Below are positions 7,838 through 15,743 of a stretch of DNA of 64,000 nt, piece after piece. The translations under genes were made by a program, and so were the position numbers. The stretch is from positions 40,021-104,020 of the forward strand of contig CAJATL010000206.1 in assembly GCA_903944895.1 (NCBI GenBank), written 5' to 3'. Under the pieces are notes generated by a model. That model made no database searches and was not told the origin of the DNA. It saw nothing but the letters and a program-made list of their open reading frames with translations. How positions within the stretch are numbered: position 1 is the first letter of the stretch; each line of letters opens with the position of its first letter. The stretch comes from an uncultured Bacteroidota bacterium (GTDB lineage Bacteria; Bacteroidota; Bacteroidia; Bacteroidales; 4484-276).

Positions 7838-8749
7838 ATGATCGAGACTATTAAAATCGGGACCATCAGGTGGCATCATGTCCTCGACCCGAAAGAAGAC
7901 GATCTTCAATACCTGAAAGATAACTTTTACTTTCACCCACTCGACATTGAGGACTGCCGGAGCAAGCTAAACCAACGCCCCAAAATCGACGTTTATGATG
8001 ACTATTATTTCATCATCCTTCACTTCCCAAAATTCGACCGGATCAACAAATTTCTGAAAACCAAAGAGGTAAAAATCTTCTGGGGCGAAGATTATGTGAT
8101 CACCATCGGAAATACACATTGGGTAATTCAGGATTTGTTTAACCTTGCCCGCGAACAGGCAACCCGCAAAGAGGAATTCGAAATCGGAACGAGTGATGCC
8201 CTTCTCTATCACATACTCGAAAGACTCATGACCGAAACCACCACGCTGATCCGCAAAATCGGCAGCGACGTCGAATTTCTGAACCGCGACCTCTTCAACA
8301 AAAATTCACAAAAAACCATCGAACGGATTTCGGTTACCCGGAAAAACATCATCCTCCTGAATACCATTTTCAGGCCGCAGCTTCCACTGTTCCAGAAATT
8401 CGAAAGTGGCGCCATCGAAGGCTATGCCGAAAACATGGAAGATTACTGGGGAAATATCCTCGACTATTACCAGAAAATCTGGGATATGACCGAGGATTAC
8501 GCCGAATTGATCGAAGGCCTTTCCAAAACTTTCGACTCGCTGCAGGCCAACCGCACCAACGAAATCATCAAAATTCTCACCTTAATTTCATCGTTTATCC
8601 TGCCACTCTCTTTTATCACCGGCCTTTACGGGATGAATGTCATCCTGCCGCTTGGCGACCATCCGCTGGCTTTTTATGGCATTATTGGCTCGATGGTTTT
8701 ACTGGTAGCTTCGATGTTTACCTATTTTAAGATAAAAAAGTGGATGTGA
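7838..8749 (+). CDS. corA: CorA-family magnesium/cobalt transporter
   Basis: 303 residues, an inner-membrane divalent-cation channel. A large cytoplasmic N-terminal domain with a long helical stretch (residues about 120-240, rich in charged residues) precedes two C-terminal membrane helices: ILTLISSFILPLSFITGLYG and AFYGIIGSMVLLVASMFTYF. Between them is the signature YGMN, the selectivity motif of the CorA/MIT superfamily, followed by the short periplasmic loop. The C-terminus is basic (KIKKWM), as in other family members. It is monocistronic in appearance; the 120 bp downstream is low-complexity sequence with GGCAGT/GGAGTC words like those near 45.6 and 46.7 kb. Confidence 0.9.
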   Translation: MIETIKIGTIRWHHVLDPKEDDLQYLKDNFYFHPLDIEDCRSKLNQRPKIDVYDDYYFIILHFPKFDRINKFLKTKEVKIFWGEDYVITIGNTHWVIQDLFNLAREQATRKEEFEIGTSDALLYHILERLMTETTTLIRKIGSDVEFLNRDLFNKNSQKTIERISVTRKNIILLNTIFRPQLPLFQKFESGAIEGYAENMEDYWGNILDYYQKIWDMTEDYAELIEGLSKTFDSLQANRTNEIIKILTLISSFILPLSFITGLYGMNVILPLGDHPLAFYGIIGSMVLLVASMFTYFKIKKWM

Positions 8750-8871
8750 GAAGGAGGTGTAAGGCATTGGGCATAAGGCGTAAGTCAGGAGTCGGCGGTT
8801 GCCAGTCAGCAGTATTAAAACACAAAATTCAAAAAACCAAAAAACAACGAAACAAAGAGGGGCAGGGCTGA

Positions 8872-9297
8872 TTATTTTTGGAGAATCATCAGATAATGCC
8901 GGATGAAGGCTTCTGTAAAAATATCACCCGACTTCACGAAACCCTGCCGTTCGTAATATCTTACGGCATTGAGCTGCGAATGGAGATAAATCTTTTTGTT
9001 GAAAGGTGTAACATCGTCGAGTATTCGTTGTAATAAAATGGTGCCTGTACCTTGGTTTCTGAATTCGGGCAAGAGGGCAAAACGCTCAAGTTTAATTCCT
9101 TTTTCGGTTTCTCTCCATCGTGCGGTTCCTGCGGCTTTGCCATCAATAAAAATCAGGTAAAACCGGCAAAATTCTTCATTTTCGATTTCGAGTGTCGGAT
9201 CAACACTGAGTTCTTCAATAAAAACATGCTGTCTGATTTCCAAAGCTTTATTGTATAATGCCTGGTCTGCCGACGTGAACGATTTTATTTCGATCAT
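8872..9297 (-). CDS. GNAT-family N-acetyltransferase
   Basis: A 141-residue cytoplasmic protein of the GNAT superfamily. It has the beta4 strand KLERFALLPEFRNQG followed by the acetyl-CoA pyrophosphate loop RNQGTGTILLQRI (the R/Q-x-x-G-x-G/A motif), and the C-terminal segment AVRYYERQGFVKSGD that closes the fold. The arrangement (IRQHVFIEELSVDP..., then the ARWRETEKGIKLERFALLP strand) resembles ElaA-like members. The substrate is unknown. The ATG at 9295-9297 (MIEIKSFTS) is preferred; the longer frame to 9393 would read through the fabH operon terminator and into fabH. It follows fabH but lies beyond that terminator. Confidence 0.8.
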   Translation of the reverse strand: MIEIKSFTSADQALYNKALEIRQHVFIEELSVDPTLEIENEEFCRFYLIFIDGKAAGTARWRETEKGIKLERFALLPEFRNQGTGTILLQRILDDVTPFNKKIYLHSQLNAVRYYERQGFVKSGDIFTEAFIRHYLMILQK

Positions 9298-9310
9298 GAT
9301 TGTAAAAATT

Positions 9311-9340
9311 AAAAAAGCAACCCATATTTTGGATTGCTTA
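9311..9340 (-). terminator. Terminator of the yceD-rpmF-plsX-fabH operon
   Basis: On the minus strand: AAGCAA, a 13-nt loop region, TTGCTT, then a T run. It lies 23 bp after the fabH stop codon and before the GNAT gene. Confidence 0.7.
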
Positions 9341-9362
9341 TCGTCGAATGTAAAAATATCTT

Positions 9363-10370
9363 TTAATGATGGTTGCTTCCATCGTAAGCCCATTTAAGAT
9401 AAATGGAACCCCAGGTAAATCCTCCGCCAAAGGCTGCAAGGATGATGTTATCGCCTTTTTTGAGTTGTTTTTCCCATTCCCAGAGGCAAAGCGGAATTGT
9501 TGCCGAAGTGGTATTTCCGTATCTTTCGATATTTATCATCACCTGGCTTTTATCGATACCCATGCGGCGTGCCGTGGCTTCGATAATTCTGAGGTTGGCC
9601 TGATGCGGCACCAGCCATGCCAAATCTTCCGATTCGAGATGGTGTTTTTTCATCATCTCAACCGAAACATCAGCCATTTTTGAAACAGCAAATTTAAAAA
9701 CTGCCTGTCCTTCCTGGTAAATAAAATGTTCGCGGGCATCGATGGTTTCGTGAGAGGCGGGTTTAACCGATCCGCCGGCTTTTTGATGAAGATGTAGCCG
9801 GCCTGCTCCGTCGGACTGATGAATAGAATCGATAATTCCGACATCTTCGGTTGTTGGTTCGAGGAGGATTGCGGCGCCCGCATCGCCGAAAATAACGCAG
9901 GTTGACCGGTCGGTGTAATCGGTAATTGACGACATTTTATCGGCGCCAACCATGATTACTTTTTTGTATCCGCCCGATTCGATGAATTTTGCAGCTGTAG
10001 TCAGGGCATAAATTTGCCCGGAACAGGCCGCGTTAATGTCGAAATGAAAAGCGTTTTTTATCCCGACTTTATCAGCAATAATATTGGCAGTAGCCGGAAA
10101 CTGCATGTCGGGGGTAACTGTGGCACAAATCAGCAGGTCGATTTCGTCGGGGTGGGTGTTGGTTTTTTTGAGCAGGCCTTTAACCGCCTCGGCTCCCATG
10201 TCGGAGGTACCTTTGCCTTTTTCTTTCAGGATATGACGTTCTCTTATCCCGGTTCGCGTGGTAATCCATTCATCGGAGGTTTCTACCATTTTTGCAAGTT
10301 CATCGTTGGTCAGGATATACTCAGGAACCCACGCGTGAATGCCAGTGATGGCAGCTCTTATCTTGGTCAT
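9363..10370 (-). CDS. fabH: Beta-ketoacyl-ACP synthase III
   Basis: This thiolase-fold enzyme starts fatty acid synthesis by condensing acyl-CoA with malonyl-ACP. The 335-residue protein has the full Cys-His-Asn triad: C116 in [13 protein letters not shown]256 in [12 protein letters not shown] and N286 in [12 protein letters not shown]. The N-terminal [16 protein letters not shown] and the C-terminal [13 protein letters not shown] are also typical. It is the last gene of the operon yceD-rpmF-plsX-fabH, the usual bacterial arrangement linking ribosome biogenesis with lipid synthesis. The gap to plsX is 26 bp. Nothing is unusual about its length or motifs. Confidence 0.96.
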   Translation of the reverse strand: MTKIRAAITGIHAWVPEYILTNDELAKMVETSDEWITTRTGIRERHILKEKGKGTSDMGAEAVKGLLKKTNTHPDEIDLLICATVTPDMQFPATANIIADKVGIKNAFHFDINAACSGQIYALTTAAKFIESGGYKKVIMVGADKMSSITDYTDRSTCVIFGDAGAAILLEPTTEDVGIIDSIHQSDGAGRLHLHQKAGGSVKPASHETIDAREHFIYQEGQAVFKFAVSKMADVSVEMMKKHHLESEDLAWLVPHQANLRIIEATARRMGIDKSQVMINIERYGNTTSATIPLCLWEWEKQLKKGDNIILAAFGGGFTWGSIYLKWAYDGSNHH

Positions 10371-10396
10371 ATTTTATGTTCTAAATTTTAAAAAAT

Positions 10397-11347
10397 TTAA
10401 TGCATGTAAATATGCAACGCTTTATTGATTTTGGAAGAAAGTCGTGCGTCGTAAATGCTTTTCGCCAGTAAGACCATATTTTTTACCGCAACATTATTCG
10501 AGATTCCATGTCCGATTACAACGGCACCATTGATGCCGAGAATAGGGCTTCCACCATGTTTTTCGTAATTAAACCGTTCAAAAAAGCTATCGGTTAAATT
10601 TCGTTTTTGTAAAATCCGGTAGATGGCTTCCGATTGTTTAATCACGATATTGCCTGTAAAACCATCACAAACAATAACATCAACTTTAGTGTTAAAAAGG
10701 TCGCGGCTTTCGATATTTCCGAGGAAATTAAAATCCTTTGATTCTTTCATCAACTGGTAGGCCGATTGTGTTGAAAGATTTCCTTTTCCTTCTTCTTCGC
10801 CAATGTTTAAAAGACCCACGCGTGGATTTTCAATTTTAAGCACTTCATGGGCATAAATCGAACCCAAAACAGCAAACTGGTACAAAACATCAGGTTTTGA
10901 ATCAGGGTTGGTGCCGATATCAAGGATGATGGCTTCGTTGCCGTTCTCCTGCGGAACGATAGCCAGGGTAGCCGGACGAATCACTCCTGGAATGCTACCA
11001 ATACTGTACATGGCTCCAACCATCATGGCACCGGAATTACCGGCACTTGCAAAAGCATTGATCTGCTTCGATTCGAGAAGTTTAAAGCCGACAAAAATAC
11101 TGGAATCATGCTTGGTGGAAATGGCCTTTAATGGCTTTTCTCCCATGCCGATGACCTCAGTAGTGTTTACAATATGGAATCTTCCGGAAGTAATTAAATT
11201 GTTGTCAACCTGGCTACGAATTATTTCTTCGTTTCCAATCAATACAATCTGATCATTCTCAGTCAATTCACCGAGGGCAAGAATTGCTCCCGCGATAATT
11301 GCATCTGGGGCAAAATCACCGCCCATAACGTCCAATCCGATCTTCAT
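10397..11347 (-). CDS. plsX: Phosphate acyltransferase PlsX
   Basis: PlsX converts acyl-ACP and phosphate to acyl-phosphate, the donor for PlsY in phospholipid synthesis; it is a soluble peripheral membrane protein. The 316 residues include the N-terminal MKIGLDVMGGDFAP, the STKHDSSIFVGFKLL stretch, SAGNSGAMMVGAM, LDIGTNPDSKPDVLYQFAVLGS, and DGFTGNIVIKQSEA, all hallmark segments. It sits between rpmF and fabH, 26 bp from fabH, in the conserved order. The length is near the family norm of 320-350. Confidence 0.95.
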   Translation of the reverse strand: MKIGLDVMGGDFAPDAIIAGAILALGELTENDQIVLIGNEEIIRSQVDNNLITSGRFHIVNTTEVIGMGEKPLKAISTKHDSSIFVGFKLLESKQINAFASAGNSGAMMVGAMYSIGSIPGVIRPATLAIVPQENGNEAIILDIGTNPDSKPDVLYQFAVLGSIYAHEVLKIENPRVGLLNIGEEEGKGNLSTQSAYQLMKESKDFNFLGNIESRDLFNTKVDVIVCDGFTGNIVIKQSEAIYRILQKRNLTDSFFERFNYEKHGGSPILGINGAVVIGHGISNNVAVKNMVLLAKSIYDARLSSKINKALHIYMH

Positions 11348-11389
11348 CAGTTGCTGGAGTTAGTGCTATAAATAATCAGGAAGGAGCCT

Positions 11390-11581
11390 TTATTCGGCTT
11401 CATTTTTCTGCATTACAACCTTGCCTTTGTAGTACAAGCTTCCTTCTACCCAGTATGCTCTGTGGTAAATGTGAACGGTGCCTGTTACAGGGCATGTAGC
11501 CAATGTTGGTGCAACGGCTTTGTAATGTGTTCTTCTTTTATCTCTTCTGGTGTTCGAGATTTTATGCTTCGGGTGTGCCAT
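11390..11581 (-). CDS. rpmF: 50S ribosomal protein L32
   Basis: 63 residues, basic N-terminal half ([22 protein letters not shown]) followed by the L32 core [18 protein letters not shown]. The zinc-ribbon cysteine set is reduced to a single Cys, the Zn-independent form common in Bacteroidota. It is second in the operon, 21 bp after yceD and 42 bp before plsX. Confidence 0.95.
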   Translation of the reverse strand: MAHPKHKISNTRRDKRRTHYKAVAPTLATCPVTGTVHIYHRAYWVEGSLYYKGKVVMQKNEAE

Positions 11582-11602
11582 TTAATCGTAAATTTATTGT
11601 TA

Positions 11603-12130
11603 TCAATTATTTAATGTCTTTTTTAACTGTGCAAGTGCTTCCCATCTTGGGTCTGTTTCCTGCGGTTCGGGTTGCGTACCTAACTTTTCCAGCATTTCGG
11701 GGTCGCAGGTACTATTCCCATCTTCATCATCCGGATGAATCCTCTGAATTGGCAGCATCAGCATGATGTATTCGTAAATGAGCTGACTTATGTTGAACTC
11801 ATGCTCGCTTTCAGGGATAATGAGCACGTCGTCCGATTCTTCATCCCATTCATCACCGAGTTTAACATACAATGTTTCATTTCCTTCAACGGGATAATCA
11901 AACAATTCGAGGCATCTGTCGCAGGTTACTTCAACACTTCCGTTGATGCTGAATTCGAAAATGAGCATCCTTTCCTGTTTATTGAGGTCAATATCAACAG
12001 CTACCTTACCCTTTTTTATTTCAGAGTATTCGATACAATCAAAGAACTTTTCGCCTATAACGTATTCAAAATGATGATCCCCCAGCTTAAGGCCTCGAAA
12101 AGGGATTGCGAAATTTTTTAAGTAATCCAC
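11603..12130 (-). CDS. yceD: YceD/DUF177-family protein
   Basis: 175 residues, cytoplasmic and acidic. It has the DUF177 signature VTCDRCLELFDYPVEG (residues about 78-93) and the C-terminal QETDPRWEALAQLKKTLNN, which matches the conserved family ending D-P-R-W-x-x-L-x-x-L. In other bacteria the YceD family is linked to 23S rRNA accumulation and is encoded directly before rpmF, as here. The start is a GTG at 12128-12130, supported by a perfect Shine-Dalgarno sequence 7-8 nt upstream; a nearer ATG is followed at once by a stop codon and is excluded. Confidence 0.9.
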   Translation of the reverse strand: MDYLKNFAIPFRGLKLGDHHFEYVIGEKFFDCIEYSEIKKGKVAVDIDLNKQERMLIFEFSINGSVEVTCDRCLELFDYPVEGNETLYVKLGDEWDEESDDVLIIPESEHEFNISQLIYEYIMLMLPIQRIHPDDEDGNSTCDPEMLEKLGTQPEPQETDPRWEALAQLKKTLNN

Positions 12131-12136
12131 TTTACA

Positions 12137-12144
12137 TTCCTCCT
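12137..12144 (-). promoter_or_regulatory. Strong Shine-Dalgarno sequence deciding the GTG start of yceD
   Basis: Minus strand AGGAGGAA, 6-8 nt before GTG 12130. Such strong ribosome binding sites are rare in Bacteroidota and nothing comparable precedes the neighbouring genes. Confidence 0.7.
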
Positions 12145-12433
12145 AAAAATTGGGCGGCAAAATTAGAAAATATTATTCTTAATAACAATGCTTTACATGG
12201 TTATTTTTGGAAATCAATGCAAATCAATGGTTTTATGACGACAAACAAGGTTGCTGTGAAGCATCGGAAACCGTTTAATCCTTGCGGGAGGTGCCAACAC
12301 ATTTTCGATAAAGGACCTTCCTTAAAAAAACAAAAAAGGTTAAAGGGACGGGATTCTTCAAAAAGGGGCTGTTGCCGATAGCCGTCTTTAAAATGGAGAT
12401 TCCAATAATCCCAATCCGCCTGAGTTCGACTGA

Positions 12434-12568
12434 TCCGCCAAGCGGCGGACGAAGTCTGGCGGACTGGGTTATTCCTTTTCCCCCCAACCCCCCGAATCGG
12501 GGGGTTTTCTTCCATGAGAAATTTCTATCAATGCTGGCGGGTTCTTCCCTCCTCCGCCATCTGGCGGA
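12434..12568. repeat. Dispersed palindromes TCCGCCA-NN-TGGCGGA
   Basis: Two near-copies (12434-12449 and 12553-12568) with a third at 39968-39983 in another intergenic region. A C6/G6 hairpin at 12486-12506 lies between the first two. They look like REP-type short elements. Confidence 0.5.
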
Positions 12569-12660
12569 GACTGAGGGGGGTAAACCAGTTGGTGGCGACC
12601 AAGGCAGGGCAAACAAATTTTGGGGATCAGGTATTTGAAAACCAGAGAAGTGACAATAAG

Positions 12661-12693
12661 TTGAGGGGCTTACCTGTTTTTATAGTACTTTAG
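12661..12693 (+). promoter_or_regulatory. Possible promoter of the Gly/Ser-rich protein gene
   Basis: TTG at 12661-12663, a 22-bp gap, then TACTTTAG at 12686-12693, one mismatch from TAnnTTTG. The same TACTTTAG variant occurs in the shared leaders at 33.88 and 36.43 kb. Confidence 0.4.
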
Positions 12694-12735
12694 CGACGTC
12701 TTTAGGTTTAAATTGTTTAATTCAAAATCAGGAAT

Positions 12736-13977
12736 ATGAAAAGTAGCTTCATTTTATTTTTAGTTCTACTTGCCGGTATGTTAAGTAAACCGGTTTTCTC
12801 TCAATCAGAAAATGATACCACATTATTAGGTTTGCCAGGTGATAATCTGGATCTTTACGCAGTATTGGACCTCTTTCAAAAGTCAAAAACCATCGAAGAT
12901 TTTGAGAAAGTTTTAAATGAGGAAAAAACCGGGATTAATAATCTGGATCTGGACCTGGATAACCAGGTCGATTTCATCAAGGTTGAAACCAAACAAAAAG
13001 ACAAAGATTTTACTTTTATCCTTCAGGTTGACGTAAGTAAGACTGAAAAACAAGACGTTGCAGTAATCTTAGTTTCAAAAGACAAAAATGATAAAGTTAC
13101 CTTGCAAATAGTGGGTGATGTTGACCTGTACGGCAAAGATTATGTTGTCGAACCCAAAACTACTACCACTCCTGCAGTTACAGCAAATCCGGCATACACC
13201 GGCGACAACCCTGTTACTGAGAGTGTTCCGGCAACCACCACCGTTGTAGTGGTCGAGACGGTTCCAATCGTTCAGTATGTGTATTCACCGGTGTATGTAC
13301 CGTACTATCCACCCTATTATTACGGCTATTATCCGCCCTATTATGCACCTTTTGCAGTAATGGCCGTTGGCATTTATCGCCATAATAATTACTATTACCA
13401 TGGAGGTGGCTATGGTTATCATGGTAATACAACAGTTATTGTTAACCACAATAGTTATAACAATTACAATAATTCGAGGAATAGTTCCAATACTGTCAAT
13501 CATAATAAAGCCAACGGCAATTATAATAGTAACCGAACTTCGACACGTCAGTCGGGAGGAGCATCAGCTACAACGCGTCCGGCAGGTGGAACATCAGGTG
13601 GTGCATCGGCAACGACACGACCTTCGGGAGGAGCATCGGCAACTACACGTCCCTCAGGCGGTGCGTCAGCCTCAACCCGCGAATCGAAACCATCGGCTAC
13701 AACCAAGCCTTCAAATGCATCAGCTTCAACGCGTCAGTCAGGAACTTCTTCTGCATCAACCCGGCAAGCCAGCCCATCAACATCAAATCGCCAATCCAAT
13801 GCTTCGGCCTCAACCCGTCAATCATCCCCAGGTTCGTACAGTGGTAGTGGTCGCAGTGGAAGCAGCAGTGGAAGTTATAGTGGCGGCGGCGGCGGTGGAC
13901 GTAGCAGCGGTTATAGCGGTGGAGGCCGTAGTGGAGGAGGAGGTGGCGGCGGCGGCCGTGGCGGTGGAAGAAGATAA
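12736..13977 (+). CDS. Secreted low-complexity Tyr/Ser/Gly-rich protein
   Basis: 413 residues. A signal peptide (MKSSFILFLVLLAGMLSKPVFSQ) is followed by a compact domain of about 115 residues (LDLYAVLDLFQKSKTIEDFEKVLNEE..., with the EF-hand-like run LDLDLDNQVDFIKVE) that I cannot name but have the impression is common in this phylum. Then come a Pro/Tyr-rich stretch (YSPVYVPYYPPYYYGYYPP, residues about 178-208), an Asn/Tyr/His-rich part, about ten Ser/Thr repeats of the form GGASATTRPS (residues about 270-365) and a Gly-rich basic end (GGGRSGGG...GRR). No sorting tail is present. A structural, surface or envelope role is possible; nothing catalytic is visible. A terminator lies 66 bp downstream. 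Confidence 0.7.
   Translation: MKSSFILFLVLLAGMLSKPVFSQSENDTTLLGLPGDNLDLYAVLDLFQKSKTIEDFEKVLNEEKTGINNLDLDLDNQVDFIKVETKQKDKDFTFILQVDVSKTEKQDVAVILVSKDKNDKVTLQIVGDVDLYGKDYVVEPKTTTTPAVTANPAYTGDNPVTESVPATTTVVVVETVPIVQYVYSPVYVPYYPPYYYGYYPPYYAPFAVMAVGIYRHNNYYYHGGGYGYHGNTTVIVNHNSYNNYNNSRNSSNTVNHNKANGNYNSNRTSTRQSGGASATTRPAGGTSGGASATTRPSGGASATTRPSGGASASTRESKPSATTKPSNASASTRQSGTSSASTRQASPSTSNRQSNASASTRQSSPGSYSGSGRSGSSSGSYSGGGGGGRSSGYSGGGRSGGGGGGGGRGGGRR
13541..13820 (+). repeat. In-gene tandem repeat encoding (G)GASATTRPS units
   Basis: A run of imperfect 27-36 bp units within the Gly/Ser-rich gene; the codons differ between units, so the amino acid repeat appears to be maintained by selection or is old. 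The variable spacing makes length change by slippage likely. Confidence 0.65.
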
Positions 13978-14042
13978 AGAAAGGGAGAAAAAGGAGAGAT
14001 TGGGAGAAATGGAGAAAAAGAGACAAAGATTTTATAAAAAGC

Positions 14043-14078
14043 AAAAGAGGTTGTTCTCGTTAGGAGACAGCCTCTTTT
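14043..14078. terminator. Bidirectional intrinsic terminator
   Basis: AAAAGAGG, stem continuing TTGTTCTC, short loop, then GAGACAGCCTCTTTT. It lies between two converging genes (stops at 13977 and 14096) and has T runs on both strands. Confidence 0.8.
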
Positions 14079-14095
14079 GGTTAATCTGCTGATCG

Positions 14096-14584
14096 TTATT
14101 CAGCTACAGGATGAGCTGTTGCCATGTCGCGTGTGCAAACATAGCGGCCATCTCTTTTGGCAAAAAAACTGAAGTAATGTCCGTTTTGGATTACTGTACC
14201 CGTTGAATCCAGCCGCTTGTATGCTCCGATTTCGGCAACATTATTGCCATCATCTGTTACATAAATTTCGATGGTTTCATTAATCATTTTTGAGCCTTCC
14301 GGAAAGTCCCTTAATTCTTCTTCGATGAATTTGTGAATGGCATCTCTGCCAACAACAGGCTCCTGCCCTACAAAATAACTCGTGGCATCATCAGCATAAT
14401 AGGTTAAGGAATCTATATTCCGATGGGTGAAAACTGCTGCAAATTTGTTTTCGATGGCCTGAATTTCAGCTTTAACCTGCTCTTTATCAATAACCGGTTC
14501 TGCCTTTTTTTGATTACAGGCAAAAGATAAAGCCAGGATAACCATCAACAATCCTCCTCTTAAAATCTTGTTTTTCATCATCAT
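14096..14584 (-). CDS. SnoaL/DUF4440-like lipoprotein
   Basis: 162 residues. A lipoprotein signal with lipobox LSFAC (Cys about residue 23) precedes a compact NTF2-like domain: EIQAIENKFAAVFTHRNIDSLTYYADDATSYFVGQEPVVGRDAIHKFIEE is the typical helix-strand start of SnoaL/DUF4440 proteins, and YFSFFAKRDGRYVCTRDMATA the final strand pair. Such domains bind small molecules or act as simple isomerase-like enzymes; the ligand here is unknown. It is presumably anchored in the outer or inner membrane. The gene is single and converges with the previous one. Confidence 0.75.
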   Translation of the reverse strand: MMMKNKILRGGLLMVILALSFACNQKKAEPVIDKEQVKAEIQAIENKFAAVFTHRNIDSLTYYADDATSYFVGQEPVVGRDAIHKFIEEELRDFPEGSKMINETIEIYVTDDGNNVAEIGAYKRLDSTGTVIQNGHYFSFFAKRDGRYVCTRDMATAHPVAE

Positions 14585-14941
14585 AGTATTTTTTAATTTA
14601 TCTATAATCCTTTTTCAAAAGCCAAATTAGCGACAAATTTAATTTAAATCATGGAATAGTTTTACTTTTCTGAGGTTTTTGAAAGAGGACTTTTTGAGAC
14701 TTTGCTTACGGCTGCCGATGTCGATAATTAGTGGAGTCAGGGAGATGCTACCAAACCATGAAAAGTAAACCTGAGTTACGAATTTCATTTTCTGATTTCT
14801 GATGTAAAATTATACATTTGCCGATAATTCAAATTTTGATGTTTGGCTTTCTGAATAAAACCTTTGATCGGTAACATTAAAAATGTTCGGCTCGAAGAAG
14901 TATTCACCGGTGGGCCAGTTTTTAACCTAAAAAATTTAAAT
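14585..14941. other. Divergent intergenic region
   Basis: About 350 bp between divergent genes. TACATTTG at 14813-14820 matches a -7 box for the plus strand, but no TTG lies at the right distance. An upstream in-frame extension of the next gene to 14864 falls inside this leader. Nothing else was seen. Confidence 0.4.
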
Positions 14942-15583
14942 ATGAAACGTACTCTTTTCTCATTATTCGTGCTGACTCTTTTACTTTCGGGCTGCGCACC
15001 TACCCAGGAAATTACAGGTTACTGGGTTAATAAAGCCGCCTTGCCAAAAGGGCCTTACAAAAACATTTTCATTTTTGTAATTTCCGAAAACAAAACCAAT
15101 CAGGTAATCATCGAGAACCAAATGGCCGACCTGATTATTTCGTTGGGCCATAAGGTGGTGTTAAGCAGCGAAATGTTTCCTCCTAAGTTTGTAGGCACTG
15201 CCCAGTTAACCAGGGAACAATTGGCCGAAAACATCAAAAAGGCCGGATGCGACGCTGTATTTGTTGTAGCCTTACTCGACACAAAAACCGAAACAAGTTA
15301 TCAGCCCGGCACCACCTACATGCCGTCGAATTATGGCTATAATTCGAACTACTACGGATACTACAACCATTATTATCCACAGGTTTATTCGCCGGGGTAT
15401 TACACCACCGACAAAACCTATTACATCGAAAACAACTTTTACGACGTATCTACTGACGAGCTTTTATATTCGATTCAGTCGAAAGCCATCAATCCTTCCA
15501 ATCTCGAAAGCTGGTTTAAAGGCTATTCCAAAATGCTGCTTTATAAACTCCGCGATGAAGGCCTTATTAAGAAAGAGCAGTAA
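14942..15583 (+). CDS. Lipoprotein of unknown function, Tyr/Asn-rich insert
   Basis: 213 residues from ATG 14942; a longer frame to 14864 lacks support because the lipoprotein signal MKRTLFSLFVLTLLLSGC (lipobox LLSGC) begins at 14942. The mature part has an alpha/beta pattern (NIFIFVISENKTNQVIIENQMADLIISLGHKVV...LAENIKKAGCDAVFVVALLD) resembling periplasmic nucleotide- or solute-binding folds, then a Tyr/Asn-rich loop (residues about 118-150), then a final helical part. I do not recognise the family. It is likely an envelope protein. It precedes the PagL-like gene by 160 bp. Confidence 0.6.
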   Translation: MKRTLFSLFVLTLLLSGCAPTQEITGYWVNKAALPKGPYKNIFIFVISENKTNQVIIENQMADLIISLGHKVVLSSEMFPPKFVGTAQLTREQLAENIKKAGCDAVFVVALLDTKTETSYQPGTTYMPSNYGYNSNYYGYYNHYYPQVYSPGYYTTDKTYYIENNFYDVSTDELLYSIQSKAINPSNLESWFKGYSKMLLYKLRDEGLIKKEQ

Positions 15584-15743
15584 TAAATGAATTTCGGGCA
15601 GGCAATGCATTCCGATGACTGGTCGCCAATAGCCGATCGTTGATGGGGGCGCTGTCTGCAATAATTACTGTCCAGATTATTGAGGTAAACGAAAATTCAT
15701 TTTCTTTGTCCATTCTGCATGATGATTTGATTTTATTAAAACG

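Larger units (their letters stand above)
12145..12735. other. Intergenic region with palindromic debris
   Basis: About 590 bp without a credible gene. It holds several hairpin-forming words: TCCGCCAAGCGGCGGA at 12434-12449, a CCCCCC/GGGGGG inverted repeat at 12486-12506 and TCCGCCATCTGGCGGA at 12553-12568. Open frames on both strands here are composed of this debris and look spurious. The last 75 bp contains the promoter of the next gene. Confidence 0.55.

Noticed and set aside
9298..9393. N-terminal extension of the GNAT gene
   Set aside because: It would translate through the fabH operon terminator and overlap the fabH end; the family N-terminus begins at 9297.
13367..14092. Long plus-strand open frame of 241 codons overlapping the Gly/Ser-rich gene
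   Set aside because: It is the shifted reading of a low-complexity gene; its product is runs of Ile/Val and Gln/Arg without a fold, and it would run through the bidirectional terminator.
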